A stretch of DNA of 64,000 nt from Stereum hirsutum FP-91666 SS1. Its lineage: Eukaryota > Basidiomycota > Agaricomycetes > Russulales > Stereaceae. Shown here piece after piece: positions 23,709 to 37,410 of this stretch. The stretch is taken from NCBI RefSeq assembly GCF_000264905.1, contig NW_006763132.1, positions 2,792,023 through 2,856,022 of the forward strand, written 5' to 3'. The position numbers and the translations under genes are program-made. How positions within the stretch are numbered: position 1 is the stretch's first letter; each line of letters begins with the position of its first letter. The notes under the pieces are model-generated. The model was given only the letters and a program-made list of their open reading frames with translations, was not told where the DNA came from and did no database searches.

Positions 23709-26700
23709 TTACAACGCCAACCCCTTCGGCACCTCCAACCCAACTCTCTTCTGCACGCCTTTCACTACACCTTTCACCACTCCTAACCACACCCTCACTT
23801 TCTCCACCTCCTCCATAGCGCCGTCTATCCTCACATCCACCTTCCTCGTCAACAAAGCATACAACCCCTTCGTATCGTCCTCGTTTCCATCCGCTCTTCT
23901 CTCCACCCCCTCGCAATCGCTATCCTCACTACCCCTACCACTGACTGCACCAGCACCCAGAACGGATCCAAGCGCCAAGGACGAAACCGAAGAGTGCGCA
24001 GACAAGTCATTGCCCGAAAACGACGGAGAAGCTGGCGATGGAATTGTAGGGAAGTCGACGAACTCGTAGGGAGTGGAATCCAATAGGGAAGGGCTGTGAC
24101 TCCGCGAGTCGCGATGAGAGAGGAAGGCTTCGAGGCCTGCGTCGACGGAGTTAGCAGCCTGGAATTCTTGGATGGTGCGTTCGCGCGTCTGAAGTGCGTT
24201 CTGGATGATGCGTTCGGCTTGTGCGACACGACGATACGCCGAAGCTAGGATCTTTTCGGCCTATATCATAGGAATGTAGTGTCAAGGTTAGTATACGAGC
24301 CGCACAGAACAAAACTTAAATGTACTTCTGATGAGAAGCGAAGACTCACGTTCGACATCCTCTCGTCCATCCTGGCCAGATCCTTCGACGCAGCCGCAAA
24401 CGCCCTATACGGAAACCTCCCCGACAAGCTCCTCCTCTTCCCACTCGCACTCGCGTCCTCTCGCTCACAAAGCGTAGTCAAACTCGACCTCCCCTCCACC
24501 TCGCCCTCGCCTTCACTCATACACCCCTCCTGCACGGGCACGACCTCTCCGTGGTGGCGGTGGCGGTAGTGCTGTTGGTACTGCTGCCGCTGTTGTGGTT
24601 CCTGCCCACAGTACTGATGCTGTTGGTCCTCCGCAACAGGCGTCAACGTCAAAGGCTTCAAGTTCAACGTCTTGCGGAACCAAGCCTTGAACTTCCCCGT
24701 CCCCTTCTGCCCCGCCGTCTTCTCGCCCTCCTGGGGCGAATGCGAATGATGAAGATGCCTAAAAGCCTTGCTCTTCTCTCCCTCCGACTTCGACCTCGCC
24801 CTACCCTTGCCCGCCTGAGCTACACTGCTACCGTCCGTCGCTGTCGCCGCTGCAGTCTCAGACCCCTTTACCCCCGCCGCCGCCACACCACTAACAGCGC
24901 TCCCCGTCGCCACAGAGAATAAAGACCCGGCCCTCGATCTCGATTTCACAGTCGGCACCTCCAACGTCACCGGAAACTTCACGCTCCTAACACTCGCACT
25001 GGTCTCCGCCCTCGGCCTCGTCGCATTCGGCCTGCTCATCACCGGCTCCTGTGAAGGTCTTGCGCTCGCTGGGGTATGAGGAATCGGACTGCCACGGTGT
25101 GAGCTAGGAGTGGGACTGTCGCCATTCCTGGTCAGCGAAAGATGTTTCGGCCGATTACGAAGCTCGCCCATCGACTTGTAAGTCTTCAACTGCGGTTCGC
25201 TCCCTTTCGATCCGTGGTGCGAACCTGTCAAAGCCGCCGCGAGCGTTCCTGCGAAGCCATGAGGATTATGATGCGAAGAATTGGGCGTGTTCGACCTGGT
25301 AGTGCTCGGTGATTTATTGGGGGACGTCTTCGAAGGTACGAAATGTGTATTATAGCCATAAGACGCGTTCGGCCTCCTTGATTCGGACCTATCGATCCAT
25401 GCGGGCCAGGGGACTTTCAACGGCGCGGTGAGGTCGTCACCATCGTCTTCGCCTGGTGATGAACGTCGAGAGCGTCCCGGCGAGTGATCACGGTCATCGC
25501 CATCGAAGTGGAAGAACGACCGCTGGTCCTCGTCGTCCGGATGACTCGGGGTATGCGGTGAAGTAGGCGTCAACGGAGGTCCGGTCGAGTACGAATCGAT
25601 ACTGTTCACCGCCGTCATCTGTGACTCTGCAGAAACGGTCGTTCCGCTCCTCGCTCTCCCTACCCAAGTTTGCCCAGTTCCGGGCACGGGAGGAAAATCG
25701 TCGAGCTCGATACCATGGTATTCTTCACTTTCTTCATCAGTGACTCTCTTTTCCTCCTTGACTTTATCCTCGTACGCCTGTGAAACGCCGTCCAAGAGCC
25801 CATCCACGACTCTCCACTCCTCCTGCTCCAGCCTTAGCTCATCTGACGCCTCGTCGATCCTTGTCCTCAACTGTCGCAACAGATCGCCACTCCTGACTGA
25901 AGTCGTCCTCAACAGCGCCGAGAGACGATCCAGATCGGATATGAGCGGATGTTGTGGCGAAGAGAGCTCGTTCGAGATGAGACGGAGGGAATCGATAAGA
26001 TGGGTGGCGGATGCGGCTGTATCTTCCGCAGAAGAAGATGAGGACGTTTCAGACGAGGTATGTGAGTTGAACTGTGCTGGACTGGGTGTCGGTGTGGACA
26101 TTCTGGGTAACGAAGCGGCAGTAGGGCATGGCGAAGGGAGGGCGAGACTGTGGGCCGTCGGTGTGGTTGGAGAAGGTGACTGGAACTGGAAGTGGGATGG
26201 GCGAACGGTGCGGAATGAGGCGGGGGAGCTGGATCGAGTGGTCTCGGCTTGGTTCCCGAAAACATATCTGAATTCGGGTTTGGCGACTTCGAGTGGCGTC
26301 AACCTATGCGACATCGAGAAAAGAGAGGGTGAGTAAAAATCTAGAAGCAAGAGCGATGATGGCAGGAAGACGGTATACATACCCTCTCTCATTTCTCATT
26401 TCCCTAACAACCCCATCCACGTCACACTCGAGCAGTGCTCTCAACACTTCCACGCTATCGCCCACTTCTGCCGCCACATGAAGGCACGTTTCTCCACCCG
26501 CAGCACAAGCCCGCATTGGCGCATTCAAATCCCTGCACAAATGCAACACAAACTCATAAAGCTCCCTCGCCACAGCCGGACCTCTCAACACATTTGTCCC
26601 CCTCTTCTTCCGTGCCAGACAATGCAACGGAGTTGAGTTACCAGACTTCGAGAAGAGGCCGACGTCCGCGCCTGCGCGGTACAGCGTGTCTAGGACTTCC

Positions 26701-28043
26701 GTCGAGGGAAGGGTGGACGATGCGCAGTAGTGGATCGGGGACCAGCCATTGGAGTCGGGTGCATTGACGAGGATGGGTGGAGATGTGGAGGTGATGGATG
26801 GAAAGAGAAGCGTGCGTAGTAGGTGGAGATCCGCGGAGACGATGGCGTTTATGAGGGGCGCATTGGCATCGGACTGAGCGAATATAGTTTTCGGGATGGG
26901 GCATGCCACGTCGTCGGAGAGTAGAGAGTCTATGGCGAGCCTTGCGGGCGAAGAGAGATTATGCTTATTTCCGGCCTATGTACTCACGTCAGTACCCTAT
27001 TTTCGCCTCGCAGAAATGGAAGACGTACCTGGCATTCGAGTGTACGGTGCCTGCGTACAGCATTCTCGCACAGCCAGAGAACTTGCGGATGCTGGAGCGC
27101 AAACCAGATGGATGTATGACTGTTGTTATCTCTGTAATCCGGTCGTGCACCATACGCGAGCTGCATAAATACGTCAGACATGCGACAGGGTCTCAAGACG
27201 TGTGAACATACCAATTGTTTGACAACCTCGAGCCTCCCGTCCCTTGCGGCGTCTAGAAACAAGCAGAGCGAAATTGAGCGGTGATTACAGATATTAAAAG
27301 GGCATGTCAAGCAATTCGCGTCAGGTAGGCCGAACTGTAAATTTTCTGTCCACGCATGCCATAATGGAACAGAAGAAGGTAGTTCCATGTACAACTTCAT
27401 GTTCGTTGATGACCATGGTGACGTCGAAAAGAGAGAAAAAGGCCACTCGCACTTATTTGTGGAATAGGGGCTTTCCGGACAGACGCAGTAAAACCGCGTC
27501 GCAAGAACCAACCAAGAAAGTAAGACTCACACATCAGAGGAGTAGCTCGGTGAGTATCCAACCCATTAACGGAGACGGCGCCAGCGCCGACCTCGAGCAG
27601 GATCCGAACAACGTCGGGCGCGTTCAGCCAAGAAGCGACTCCGAGCGGTGTAACGCCGTCCATAGCGTCTTCGGGTGCGTTCAACGCGTGCAACGATACG
27701 TGGGGGTTCTCGACGAGTATTCGAATTGTGTTCAGTCGGCTCTGCGTCATGAAAGACGCGTCAGACGCGTCCGCTGTTCTACAACTTTGGTCGAGCATCC
27801 GAGGTATGAGTTACATTGTTCCGATGTCAGCGAAGAAGAAAAAAAGAAGACGCACTTTTCACCTGCAATAGCGAGCGAGACGGCACATCGTCCAGCTGTG
27901 TTGGTCGCATTGACATCGGCCCCCAATATAAGAGCTCTGTGTACGCCTTCTGCATCTCCACGAACTGCTGCTTCGAGTAAATGATCGTCGGTTGTGGTAT
28001 GAGCCTGAGGTATGAGCGGACTCGGGAGTGCGGCAGATGGCAT
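23709..28043 (-). CDS. Large ankyrin-repeat protein with disordered Ser/Pro-rich tail, 1235 aa
   Basis: Seven exons (28043-27856, 27778-27531, 27252-27212, 27160-27029, 26975-26383, 26303-24350, 24260-23709) join in frame to 1235 aa. The first about 410 residues hold ankyrin repeats: DDHLLEAAVRGDAEGVHRALI, DGVTPLGVASWLNAPDVVRILL, YAARDGRLEVVKQLLAYGARPD, NGWSPIHYCAS, GNSTPLHCLARK, GETCLHVAAEVGDSVEVLRALLE and GLTPLEVAKP. Then follows a long Ser/Thr/Pro/His-rich region, a predicted coiled-coil stretch (about residues 480-545: SDLDRLSALLRT ... EEWRVVDGLLDG), basic low-complexity sequence and a helical tail (AEKILASAYRRVAQAERIIQ). No catalytic domain is seen, so a scaffold role is likely. Start: first ATG; an upstream in-frame TTG was not used. 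I do not recognise a named orthologue. Confidence 0.85.
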
Positions 28044-30097
28044 ATTAGTATACAGGTCGTGAAAGATTGTCGTCGTCGGAATTAGTGGTGGTTTTGAAGA
28101 GGTGAGGGTTGGCAAAGAAGAAAAAAAAGTGACAAGTGCGGGGGATTCCAGGAAGGGAAAAAGGTGAGTTTAACGCGGGTGTGAGAAGACTTTTATGCCG
28201 ACTGCTGAATGGGGCGGCCTGCACGAGGACAAACATGCTGCAGACAATACGGCACTCTGCTCCGGCGCTCGTCAAAAACGCGTTTCTTTAGTCCGCAAAA
28301 TACTAGAAGGCCTCGTGTAATATTGCCGGGAAAACGAGAAAATAGGCCAGATATACACAATGCTCTCCGCCAGGTCGGGCACAATACGTCCGCCTGCCTT
28401 TTGTGTCCTCAGCCACGTGGGAAGACGCACTGTCCTTACGCGCCCCGAATTCTCCCGCTACGCCTTTTTTTTCACCTGCCCGTTTCGCCTTTAGCTTGCT
28501 CGCTTCAGCTCTCTGATCGCTAGAATTTTGTCCGAATTCCAGCATGCGCAGGGTCATGCCCCTCCTCGGAGCTTCGCCATATCTCAACCATCTTCCTTTC
28601 CCAATTTTGTCCCGAGAGGCTTTGCCTCGGCAGCGGATATGGACTCCCCCACATCTCAGGCTTTGATACCTACTTTGTCGACCCTGTTCTCATTCGCAGG
28701 GTGTGCTGTGGTGTATATCATATATATGAGCAGAGGTGGCTGCAGAAATCCTCTGTTTTCCGCTGCATTCACATCTCTGGCTTCCGAGTCATCTACCACT
28801 CCCCGCTGCTCCGATTTTTCAGACAGAAGCCGTTTCTCCTTTGTGGCGTTCCCGGTCATTTAACCACCAGGCGTGCACAATGCTTAAACCGCGTGTACGT
28901 CGTTATACCACCCGATTTCTATCTTCATTGATTCGCGTTCCGTATCGGCACCTGCTTGCAGCGTGCTAGCAAACCTCGTGTTCCTAACTAGCTTTCGGAC
29001 TTTTCTGTCGTATTTCCGAGCTGCTATCATGACCTTATAGAGAAGGTCACTGGTCAACATTACGACACGACAGAGCCTACAGGGCCACGATTCTGATGTC
29101 CCTGGTATGATCCATGTTGGCCGTGGGATCTGTTTTTGTTTTTGTGTTCGATTAGTGCGCTTTGCGAAGATACTTCTAGCTTCTATATCGCATTGAATTC
29201 TTGGAATGGTGCTTGGAATGGGATAGTCTTCTCACACGGATGCCTGAGGGGCGTTACAAAGTATGACGTTCAACCTCGTCATTGCGCTCCCCATCTATGT
29301 CCATTAACTCTTCCATGGCTCAAATCTCCCCCTCAAAGTCTTCCCTGCAATTGTAGTTTTGTGCGTTCACAATGCCTCACCTGCAGGCAATTACTCCGTC
29401 GCGGGCCAACCTGCTACGAGACCCTGGCCCTCGATGGGGTGATTTACTGTACCCAGTAGGCGTAGGCCAGATATCTGCCCGGCTGCTCCCACTGATCTCT
29501 CAGGTTGATCACTTTGAGAGCTGCATTTACATCTGCAGCTGTTGACGCAGTTCAGTGCACAAAATATACAGTTCATGATGTAGGAAGAGGCTTCGAGGGT
29601 TGTTTAATATTGTGCGATTTCCCCTCCTTCTGGCCAGTGCCGAGACGTCACATTTTGAAACCTCGGTTCCTAGTCCTGGATTTCACATAGTGTTTTGAGC
29701 AAGACACGCTGTCAGTGTGCGCAATCCCAACTCGTTCACTTCCACATAAGTAGTATATATGATGTCTGATATTTTCAAAATTTCGATCTACAGCAAAGTA
29801 TATATCCAAGTAGTAACGTCTACATCCGGTCACTTCGTCGCAACTCCGTGAAACGTCATTCCCCCGTGTACAAATCGTTAGTCTATGCATCAAGTCCATG
29901 GCATGAGATAAACCACGCCAAAAAGCCAAAAAAAGCATTATCAAATGAAAAGGTCGTTAAAGAAAACCGTAAGGATATCCCCTTCACAAAGTAAGATCCC
30001 ACGTATATAAGAACATGCAAGGTCATAAACTCGCATCATAGCCTCCAAAGCAAAACGGAAAGCAAAAGCGAAACAGAAAAAGGCTGCGGATACACTA
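28044..30097. other. 2.05-kb intergenic stretch, no gene seen
   Basis: Lies between the ankyrin-gene start and the stop of the ABC transporter gene, both on the minus strand. A CATAAAAG string (minus strand, 28190-28197) is a possible TATA element of the ankyrin gene about 150 bases upstream of its ATG. The rest has only short frames, none of a known family, and no clear repeat. Confidence 0.45.
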
Positions 30098-33000
30098 TCA
30101 TGACTCCGCAAACCTATCGATTCCATCCTCCTCATCCCTCACCTCGCGCTCCTTCGCCGCCTTGCGCAGATCCTCCAGCGTGATACCAGACCGCTCACAC
30201 ATGCTACGGAAGATACCATCCTTGACGTGGTACAAGTTCTCCGGCGTGTCGAGCTCTGCGATGTGCCCTGCATCGAGGACGCATATCCGGTCGTAGGAGA
30301 TGATGGTGCGCAAACGGTCTGTTCAACGCAGCATTGCGGTCAGTACATGTCAATTTCTCATTCCAGTGAAGCAGGAAGGAAGGAGGAAGGTACGTACGAG
30401 CAATACATAAGATAGTCCGATCCCTGAACTCATTGGCGATCGTATCCTGAATATTCTTATCCGTCTCATAATCCACTGATGCCGTCGCCTCGTCCAAGAT
30501 CAACACCTTACTGTCCTTGACCAATGCTCGCGCAAGCGAAACCAGCGACTTCTGGCCGATGGACAAGTTCGAACCCTCGTCGTCGATCGGACTGTCCAAT
30601 GTGAACCGCGGTCCGATGGGCGTACTGGCTCCCGTCGGGAGCTTCTCGTCATCAGAGGGGTCAATGGGGGTGGAGATGCGTTTGCCCTTGTCTTGTTCGA
30701 CGAGGTAGGACCGTTTGAGGGCGTCCCAGAGGCGAGCGTCGTCGTGGAGGCCGAATGGATCGAGGTTACTTCGGAGTGTACCGGAGACTGGGAGCAACGT
30801 TAAGTATGGAAACTAGGATTTCAAGAGAAGGCAAACACTTACAGAGGGTAGCATCCTGGGGAATGATGGCAAGTCCACTGCGGACATCCGTGAGTCCCAA
30901 TTTGGAGATATCCACGCCGTCGATGAGAATCGACCCAGACGAGATCTCTACCAGCCGGAACAGCGCCGTCATGATCGACGATTTGCCCGCACCCGTTCTA
31001 GGAGAAAACAAGACAAAAGATATCAGTCACCGTCCTCTATGAACCAACTCTCTCGCAATGTAAAACAAGGAAACTCACCGTCCGACGATACCAATCTTCT
31101 CTCCACCTTTCACCGTCATCGTTAGCCCATCCAGCACAGGCGGCAGTTCAGGCCTATACTTCAGTTGCATATCCTTTATCTCGAGTTTACCGACGGAGGG
31201 CCAAGGAGCAGGCGGGGTCGTCCCCTCGATGAAATGTGGCGCCTCTTGCTCAACGTGGCCTGCGTAATAGACTACACGTTCGACGGAGTTCATGTCGTTC
31301 TCGACCTCTGCAAGTTGGCGAACCATCCAACCGAATGCCTGGAACAATCGTTGATACGACACAGTCAGTAAGCTAAGCGATGATAGAATTTGAGAAAAAA
31401 GCAATAACTGACTTGTTGCACTGAGAGGATATACGAGAGGACAACACCAGTTTGCGATGGAGAGATCGTGAACCGCGTGCCAACTGTCAGGATAGCAACT
31501 ACGAAAGTGAGGACAGTCCCGAAGAAATCCAGTCGGATGCCGAGCCATCTCTGTGTATACCAAAATGAATCGGTCAGTGGACATGCAACTCTACTGCACG
31601 ATTGTGGTGCTGACCTGATTCGTGACGGTCATCCAGTATGCCCTGAAAGACAAAATGAGCATTAATACGGAGGGATGGCCCAAGGCAACCGTCCTTACCT
31701 GTTCTCGACGTCCACACGATCTCTGTTCTCCTTGTAGAATCGCTCGGACTCGCCATAAGCACGGATAGTCGCCAGGCCTGATAAGGACTCTGAGAAGTGC
31801 GAGTACAATGACGAACGAAGGATAGCATCTATAGAAGATGCATATTAGCACCACAACGCAGAGGAAAAGTCTTCAAAGTATATACCCAGACGCTGCAAGG
31901 TAAGTTTGTCAGTGGGGGTACTCGCGTGCGCAGTGCTGTAGTGAATGGCATACCTTAATCTCACGAGCACTAGCCCTGTAGAAAGCGGCGGCCATGATAT
32001 ACATGACACCACAGACGGCAACCGCGATGAGGAACCAAGGCAGGATGATGGCGATCAGGAGGATGGCACCGATGATACTCGAAAAAGTGTTCAGGAACAT
32101 GCGGAATGAGTCTGACATACAGAAAATCAGAGCAAACATCAGCAGCTGAAGTGTACCCTTATTCCGTAAGCTAATTTAGATTCAGCTTACCAGCTAGAAT
32201 GTTGTCCATCGTGTCCACATCCTTCGAGAATCGATTCATGATACGACCGATGGGCGTTGTCTCGAAAAAGGACATAGGAGCATGCATGACCCGGGTAATC
32301 GCGTTCTGTGCAACATCAGCAGTAAACATCTTAGTGAATGTATCCAGATAAACCACAAATCGAGAGAGGACCTACGTTATGTAACCGTTGAGAAGCGGAG
32401 TAGACGATCAAGGAGAACATGATGCCCATGAAGAACGCCGTGAGAGCTTGACCGACACCAAGGGCGGCATAGATCCCCATCTGAACAGAACCATGAAAGT
32501 CAACAAAATATACGAAGACCGAACAATCATCGAAAGACTCACATAGAATCCTTGAGGTTCTGCCCATTTCCTATGAAAGACAAGATAAGCGCCAACATAC
32601 GATCACGCAATCCAATCAACCACTCACTTTTCCTGCCAATACACAAGCCTATATTTCAGACCCAAACCCACGCTCAATCAGCATCCCGAAAACGCACGAT
32701 AACGCAACCGAACCTCAAAACTCACCAATACGACGACATCACCTGCGTCCCCTGCTGAATCACCAACGCAATCATCAATAAGGGCAGATACACTGCGCCG
32801 TTCCCGGCTTTGGAATACGCCTTATAAACGCCCCAATCCACACTACCCGTGCTCCTTTCTTCCACCTGCATCAACTGCGCCCCTTTGACCTTGGCCCTCC
32901 TCTTCTTCTGGGCGTCGGCAGCCTCTGCATCCTCTTCCTCTGCTTCTTCGATGTCTACGTCCCCTGCGCCTTCTCCCTTCTTGGTCTGTGACTCCTCTTG

Positions 33001-35538
33001 CGACACGAACTCGTTAATGAAGCGAGCGAAGGCTCCGCCGTGTGTCTCCATGAGCTCGCTGTAGGTCCCACGCTCGGCGATCTTCCCATCCGCGATAGTG
33101 TAGATGTAGTCGACCTGAGGTAAGAAATGCAGAGCGTGTGTGACCAGGATCCGGGTCTTGCCAGCGGGCGCATTGAGAAGGACGTTCTTGAAGACGGAGG
33201 CACCAACATGAGCATCGAGAGCGGAGAGAGGATCGTCGAAGATGAGAATGTCGCAATCGGCGTAGACGGCACGACAGATGTTGATTCTCTGCTTCTGGCC
33301 ACCAGAAAGCGAGATTCCCTTTTCTCCCACCTCGGTCATATCACCATTCGGCAACATATCCAAATCCTGATCCAAACACGCATCCCCAACAGCACTCCAA
33401 TACCTCTCCTGATCGAACGGCCTCCCAAAACACACATTCTCCCTAATCGTCGCATTCTGTATCCAAGCACTCTGCCCACAATATGCCACGCTCCCCCCAA
33501 ATGTCACCTTCCCCTCCGTCCTCCTCATCTCCCCAATCAGCCCCTGCAGCAGACTCGTCTTCCCCGACCCTACCGTGCCCACGACGGCAACGAGTTGACC
33601 ACGCGGAATGACGAGATCCACGTCCTTGATCTTGAACAGATTATCCTCCTTCTCTTTCTGCTCCGCTGCCTTTTCGGCGTCGGATTTCGGGGCGGGAGGG
33701 GGTGGACCGACGACGGCGGCGGGTTTGCCACGACCGCCGAATTTGCCGCCGGTGGCTTTGGGGATTTTGGCAATCTCGGCGGCGTCTTGGGGGGTTATGT
33801 CCCATGTGAAGGATGCGGAGGAGACTTCGACGGCGTTGGGGATGGTAGAGTCCGTGATGAGGCTTTCGGTGACGAGTTCGGCTTCAAAGACTTCTTGGAG
33901 ACGTCCGATGGCGTTGCGGGCGTCGGCGATGGAGCTGAAGGACATGGCTGCATGGAGAAATGTGTGAGTACGCTTTTTGAACTCGTCTTTAAAAACGGAG
34001 AAAGAAAATGAGGAGGATGGGGGTTGAAAGGAGACTTACGCAACATGAGGAGCGGGAGACGAAGTAAGTTGAAGAGAGTAAGTGATGTGAAGACCGTTGC
34101 TGCCTCTAGGGTGTGACCCGCCGCCGCGTACACGACGAAAGCGAGGACAGCAGCGAGCGCAGGCGTCGACATTGCCAGAGCAGTGTTTGCCGCACGGATA
34201 AGAAGCAACGACCGGATATACCTTGAAACAAACCAATATAACTCGTCAGTCAAGTTAAGCTCGAAAAGTAAACACTAGCTACCCACCCCATCTCGTGCAT
34301 CCTATACTCCCCGATCCTCTTCAACATCGGAACCTCCCACGCAAAATACTTGATGACCTTCATCCCTCCGAGCAACTCCTGCAGCATCTTCGCCCTTTTA
34401 TCCGTCCACCTCATCGCCTTAACCCTAATCTTGATCAAATTCTGCATAATCCAACCCTGAAGCGGCGTAATGATCACGAAAACCGCGAAACCAGCCAACG
34501 CGCTCGGTCCTAAATTGATAATCAACTGCACGAGGCAAATGGCCATTTGAATCGGTGCAGCCCAGAACATGTGGAAGAAACCACAGCAGAAGTCGATGCG
34601 GGAGACGTCGGTGGAGATATGGTTGACGAGACGACCGTTGGGGAGGGAGGAGCGGGCGCGGGTGGTTAGACGGAGGGAGCGGGAGTAGATTGCCGTGATG
34701 AGGCCACCGCGGAGAAGGACGCCGGTAGAGGCGGAACGGTAGAAGAAGTGGTGTTGGCCTAGGGAACCGACGACTTGAAGAGCGAGGAGACCGAAAGCGT
34801 AACCTATGCCCTTGCCGATGGGTGGAGCGGTTAAACCTTGCTGGTGCGCGTTATATGACGTGGTAGCGAAGTTGATCAGAGCCTACACAACAGTGCAAAA
34901 TAATTCAGTTTGTGGTATAGATCGGGCTGAGAATGACGGTGCACACTTTGACGAGTAGAGGACTGGTGACTTGAGCCGTATCACCGAGTACCTTCAACAC
35001 CCCAGATGACCAGAACCAAACGAAGACAGCGTCATTCATCGCAAGTGTCAGACTCGCCCTCTTCCTCATACTCTTCTTCCACTCCATCTCCCTCTTCTCC
35101 TTATCGCCCCTCAGCCCCCACCATGCCGTCTTCCTCCACCCTGGTTTCACGTCGCCCTTGTCCAATCGCTCATTGAATGCATCCGCCTTGTCCTTCCGCT
35201 TCTCAAACGAAGCTAGAATTTTATCAGAGATGACGGCGGAGGAACGATGGTCTTGGAGTTTCCAGAGGTCGGGGGCTTCAAGAGGTCGAGCATATCCAAG
35301 GGACATCAACGGATTCAGCCAGGAGAAGGTCATGAGGGAGAAGAAGTTGGCGGTCATTTCGGGGATGTATTCGGCATCGTCGATGGAGTCTTTTGGTGGT
35401 GGTGGGTCGAGGGGAACGAGCAAGCCTTTGATGGACCTAAAAGGTGATAGTCAGAGTGTGATTAGCATCAGGTTTTCGGCTTGTGAGCACCGCGTATATA
35501 ATCAAGATATAGAGGGAAAACATCGACGGTCGCGACAT
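30098..35538 (-). CDS. ABCC-type multidrug transporter, Yor1-like, about 1418 aa
   Basis: Seventeen well-supported exons (35436-34947 down to 30318-30098) plus a tentative first exon (35538-35528) give about 1418 aa. It is a full ABC exporter of the MRP/Yor1 group, expected at the plasma or vacuolar membrane, using ATP to export drugs or conjugates. Order: N-terminal segment ending in the family block [24 protein letters not shown]1, NBD1 (Walker [10 protein letters not shown], signature LSGGQKQR, Walker [13 protein letters not shown], whose Asp replaces the catalytic Glu as usual in ABCC proteins), acidic linker, TMD2, NBD2 (Walker [10 protein letters not shown], signature LSIGQKS, Walker [13 protein letters not shown]-loop IAHRL). 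NBD2 has a fungal-type insert near [13 protein letters not shown]. Small exons include 7, 21 and 28 nt. The first exon is uncertain: its donor (GTCGAT) is weak. Confidence 0.92.
31886..31892 (-). other. 7-nt microexon of the ABC transporter gene
   Basis: Seven bases coding Arg-Leu and one base of Asp, between introns 31893-31953 (61 nt) and 31829-31885 (57 nt). Both introns have normal GT/AG ends (CTTGCAG before it, GTATAT after it). Including it restores [18 protein letters not shown], a conserved string at the start of an intracellular loop of TMD2 in Yor1-type transporters; skipping it shifts the frame. Confidence 0.85.
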
Positions 35539-37410
35539 CGTGCAATGTAGTTCTCAAGCTCAAAGGTGGTCATACTCATAGGGGATCAGGGAATATGTGG
35601 CACCGACGGCGAGCTGAAAAAGGTAACACTGTGACTGGATCAGCGCCCCGATGATGGGTTCTCTGATCGGGAATGGAACTGCCTTTTCTTGCCAAACACG
35701 ATGAGAAAGCCCACCGTGTCATGACGTTGTGTCAGAACGCTTAGATGCGTCATCTCGATTCACAGGAAGCGCCTTGTGAGTATGATCAATGTGATCACGA
35801 TGATTGGCTTCTGCTTTGCAGAAATACCAGAAAATATGTACGAGAACACAACCCAGACGACATCCATCAAGCCATGGTTGTAAAATATCATGAATCAATG
35901 ATGATGGATGCACGAACCGGCATGGCATGGAAGTTCGTGTCTGAATTAACTTACGCCACAGTGGTCAAGGTCGACACCGACGATGACGCCACAGCTGCTC
36001 ACGGGAAGACGACATCGAGGTAGGTATGAACCGTCGGCAGCCAAGCCAAGCCTGCAGCCATGACGCACAGAAAACCAACCAGAGGTTCAACAAACCAAAA
36101 GTCGAGCTCACCTTCCAATTCTTCCCGTCACCGACAGCTTCCCCTTTCCGCGCGCAGTCCCATCCTCAACGTCCTGAGACCCCACAGTCGCCGCGTCCTT
36201 CTCGAGCGAAGGGGAAACGCTCAATCCCTGTCTATTATCCCCATCTTCTTTCTCAGTGAGTCCAGCCTTGCTCATCTGGCGTTGAAGTGCTGTTCTCGTA
36301 GTAGAGCTCCGGTGCTAGTTTCACGACCGAGGGCTGCGAGCAGAATGTAGGACGAGGAGACGGGAGATGCAACAGCAAAGAAGACGACCTTACGGAGAGC
36401 AAAGGGCGCTTGCTCTAATAAGCTGTGGACGACGGTGAAAGGAGGCGTGGGTCGACTTACGGAGCAGAACAAGCCGGGGCTGGAGGAGGACGTATCGACC
36501 GTGCGACGATGGTCCGTCCCTTGCTGCATCCACTTTTACAGACTTGCCAATTTGCCACAATCTCCTCTCATTTGTCGGCGCGCGAATTTGCGCTGTTCGT
36601 TCCGTGCCTACGTATGTCTCTGACTCATCCTGTTTTTATGTCTTATTTAGGGCTCAGAATGTACAGACGCGCAGGGATTTTACCCACCGAACTTGTAGCG
36701 CGCAGTGCCATTTACCACTTGCTCTGCGCCGCATGCAAGGAGTCCACAGCGAGCTCGCTGCTAGGACGCACCGCTCAACGTCATCCAGACTTCGTCAGCG
36801 GAGCGGCACAGGCATCCTCGATCCGTGCCCACGATTGGCCAATCGAATTGCTCCCTTCAACATCGCGTGGTAAACTGCTGCACAGCATTTTGCACCATTT
36901 CAAATTCCCAGAGTCAGATCTCGGCTCTTGGCGATGAGTCTAAATTTATCTTTCCCAGGCACGTTGGACAATGGACAAGACGATGCCCTTTCGAGGCAGG
37001 TTTATGTGCTCGAGCCTCGCGTGGCAGCGTTCGTGTCTTTTACGCCCGACACTCCCTTGGAGACACCACTGCTTGTCGTTTCGTTTCTTGCGGTGTTCGC
37101 TCTCATGATTTGTAATTTTTTCGTTCACTCCGAGATAGCCGCATATGCCGTCCTTGTATCCTATCAGCAGATGTGTTTGCGTTCCTGTTCTGTCCACAGA
37201 AGAGCCTAGACACTCCAAACTTTTCAAGAACCCTACAAAACGACAAACCATCTTCACCGTCACGCACCCTCCACGCGCTCCCGCCCCTTCATCCCGCCTC
37301 TATCTCTACTCGCGCCTCCACTTATCTCTCCAGCTCGCGAAAAGGCCGCATAATGCCCTTCCTTCTTCACGGATCACTCCCGACTCCCGTTATATCGATG
37401 GAAAGATGCC
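35539..37410. other. 1.87-kb intergenic stretch, ABC promoter side and Dbp6 3' side
   Basis: Holds the promoter of the ABC transporter gene and the 3' flank of the Dbp6 gene. Several reading frames of up to 170 codons are open on the plus strand (around 36425-36937), but none resembles a family. A minus-strand open stretch near 35570-35680 could hide an upstream exon of the transporter. Confidence 0.4.

Noticed and set aside
36425..36937. 170-codon plus-strand open frame between the ABC and Dbp6 genes
   Set aside because: The composition is not protein-like, there is no family match and no supporting splice structure.
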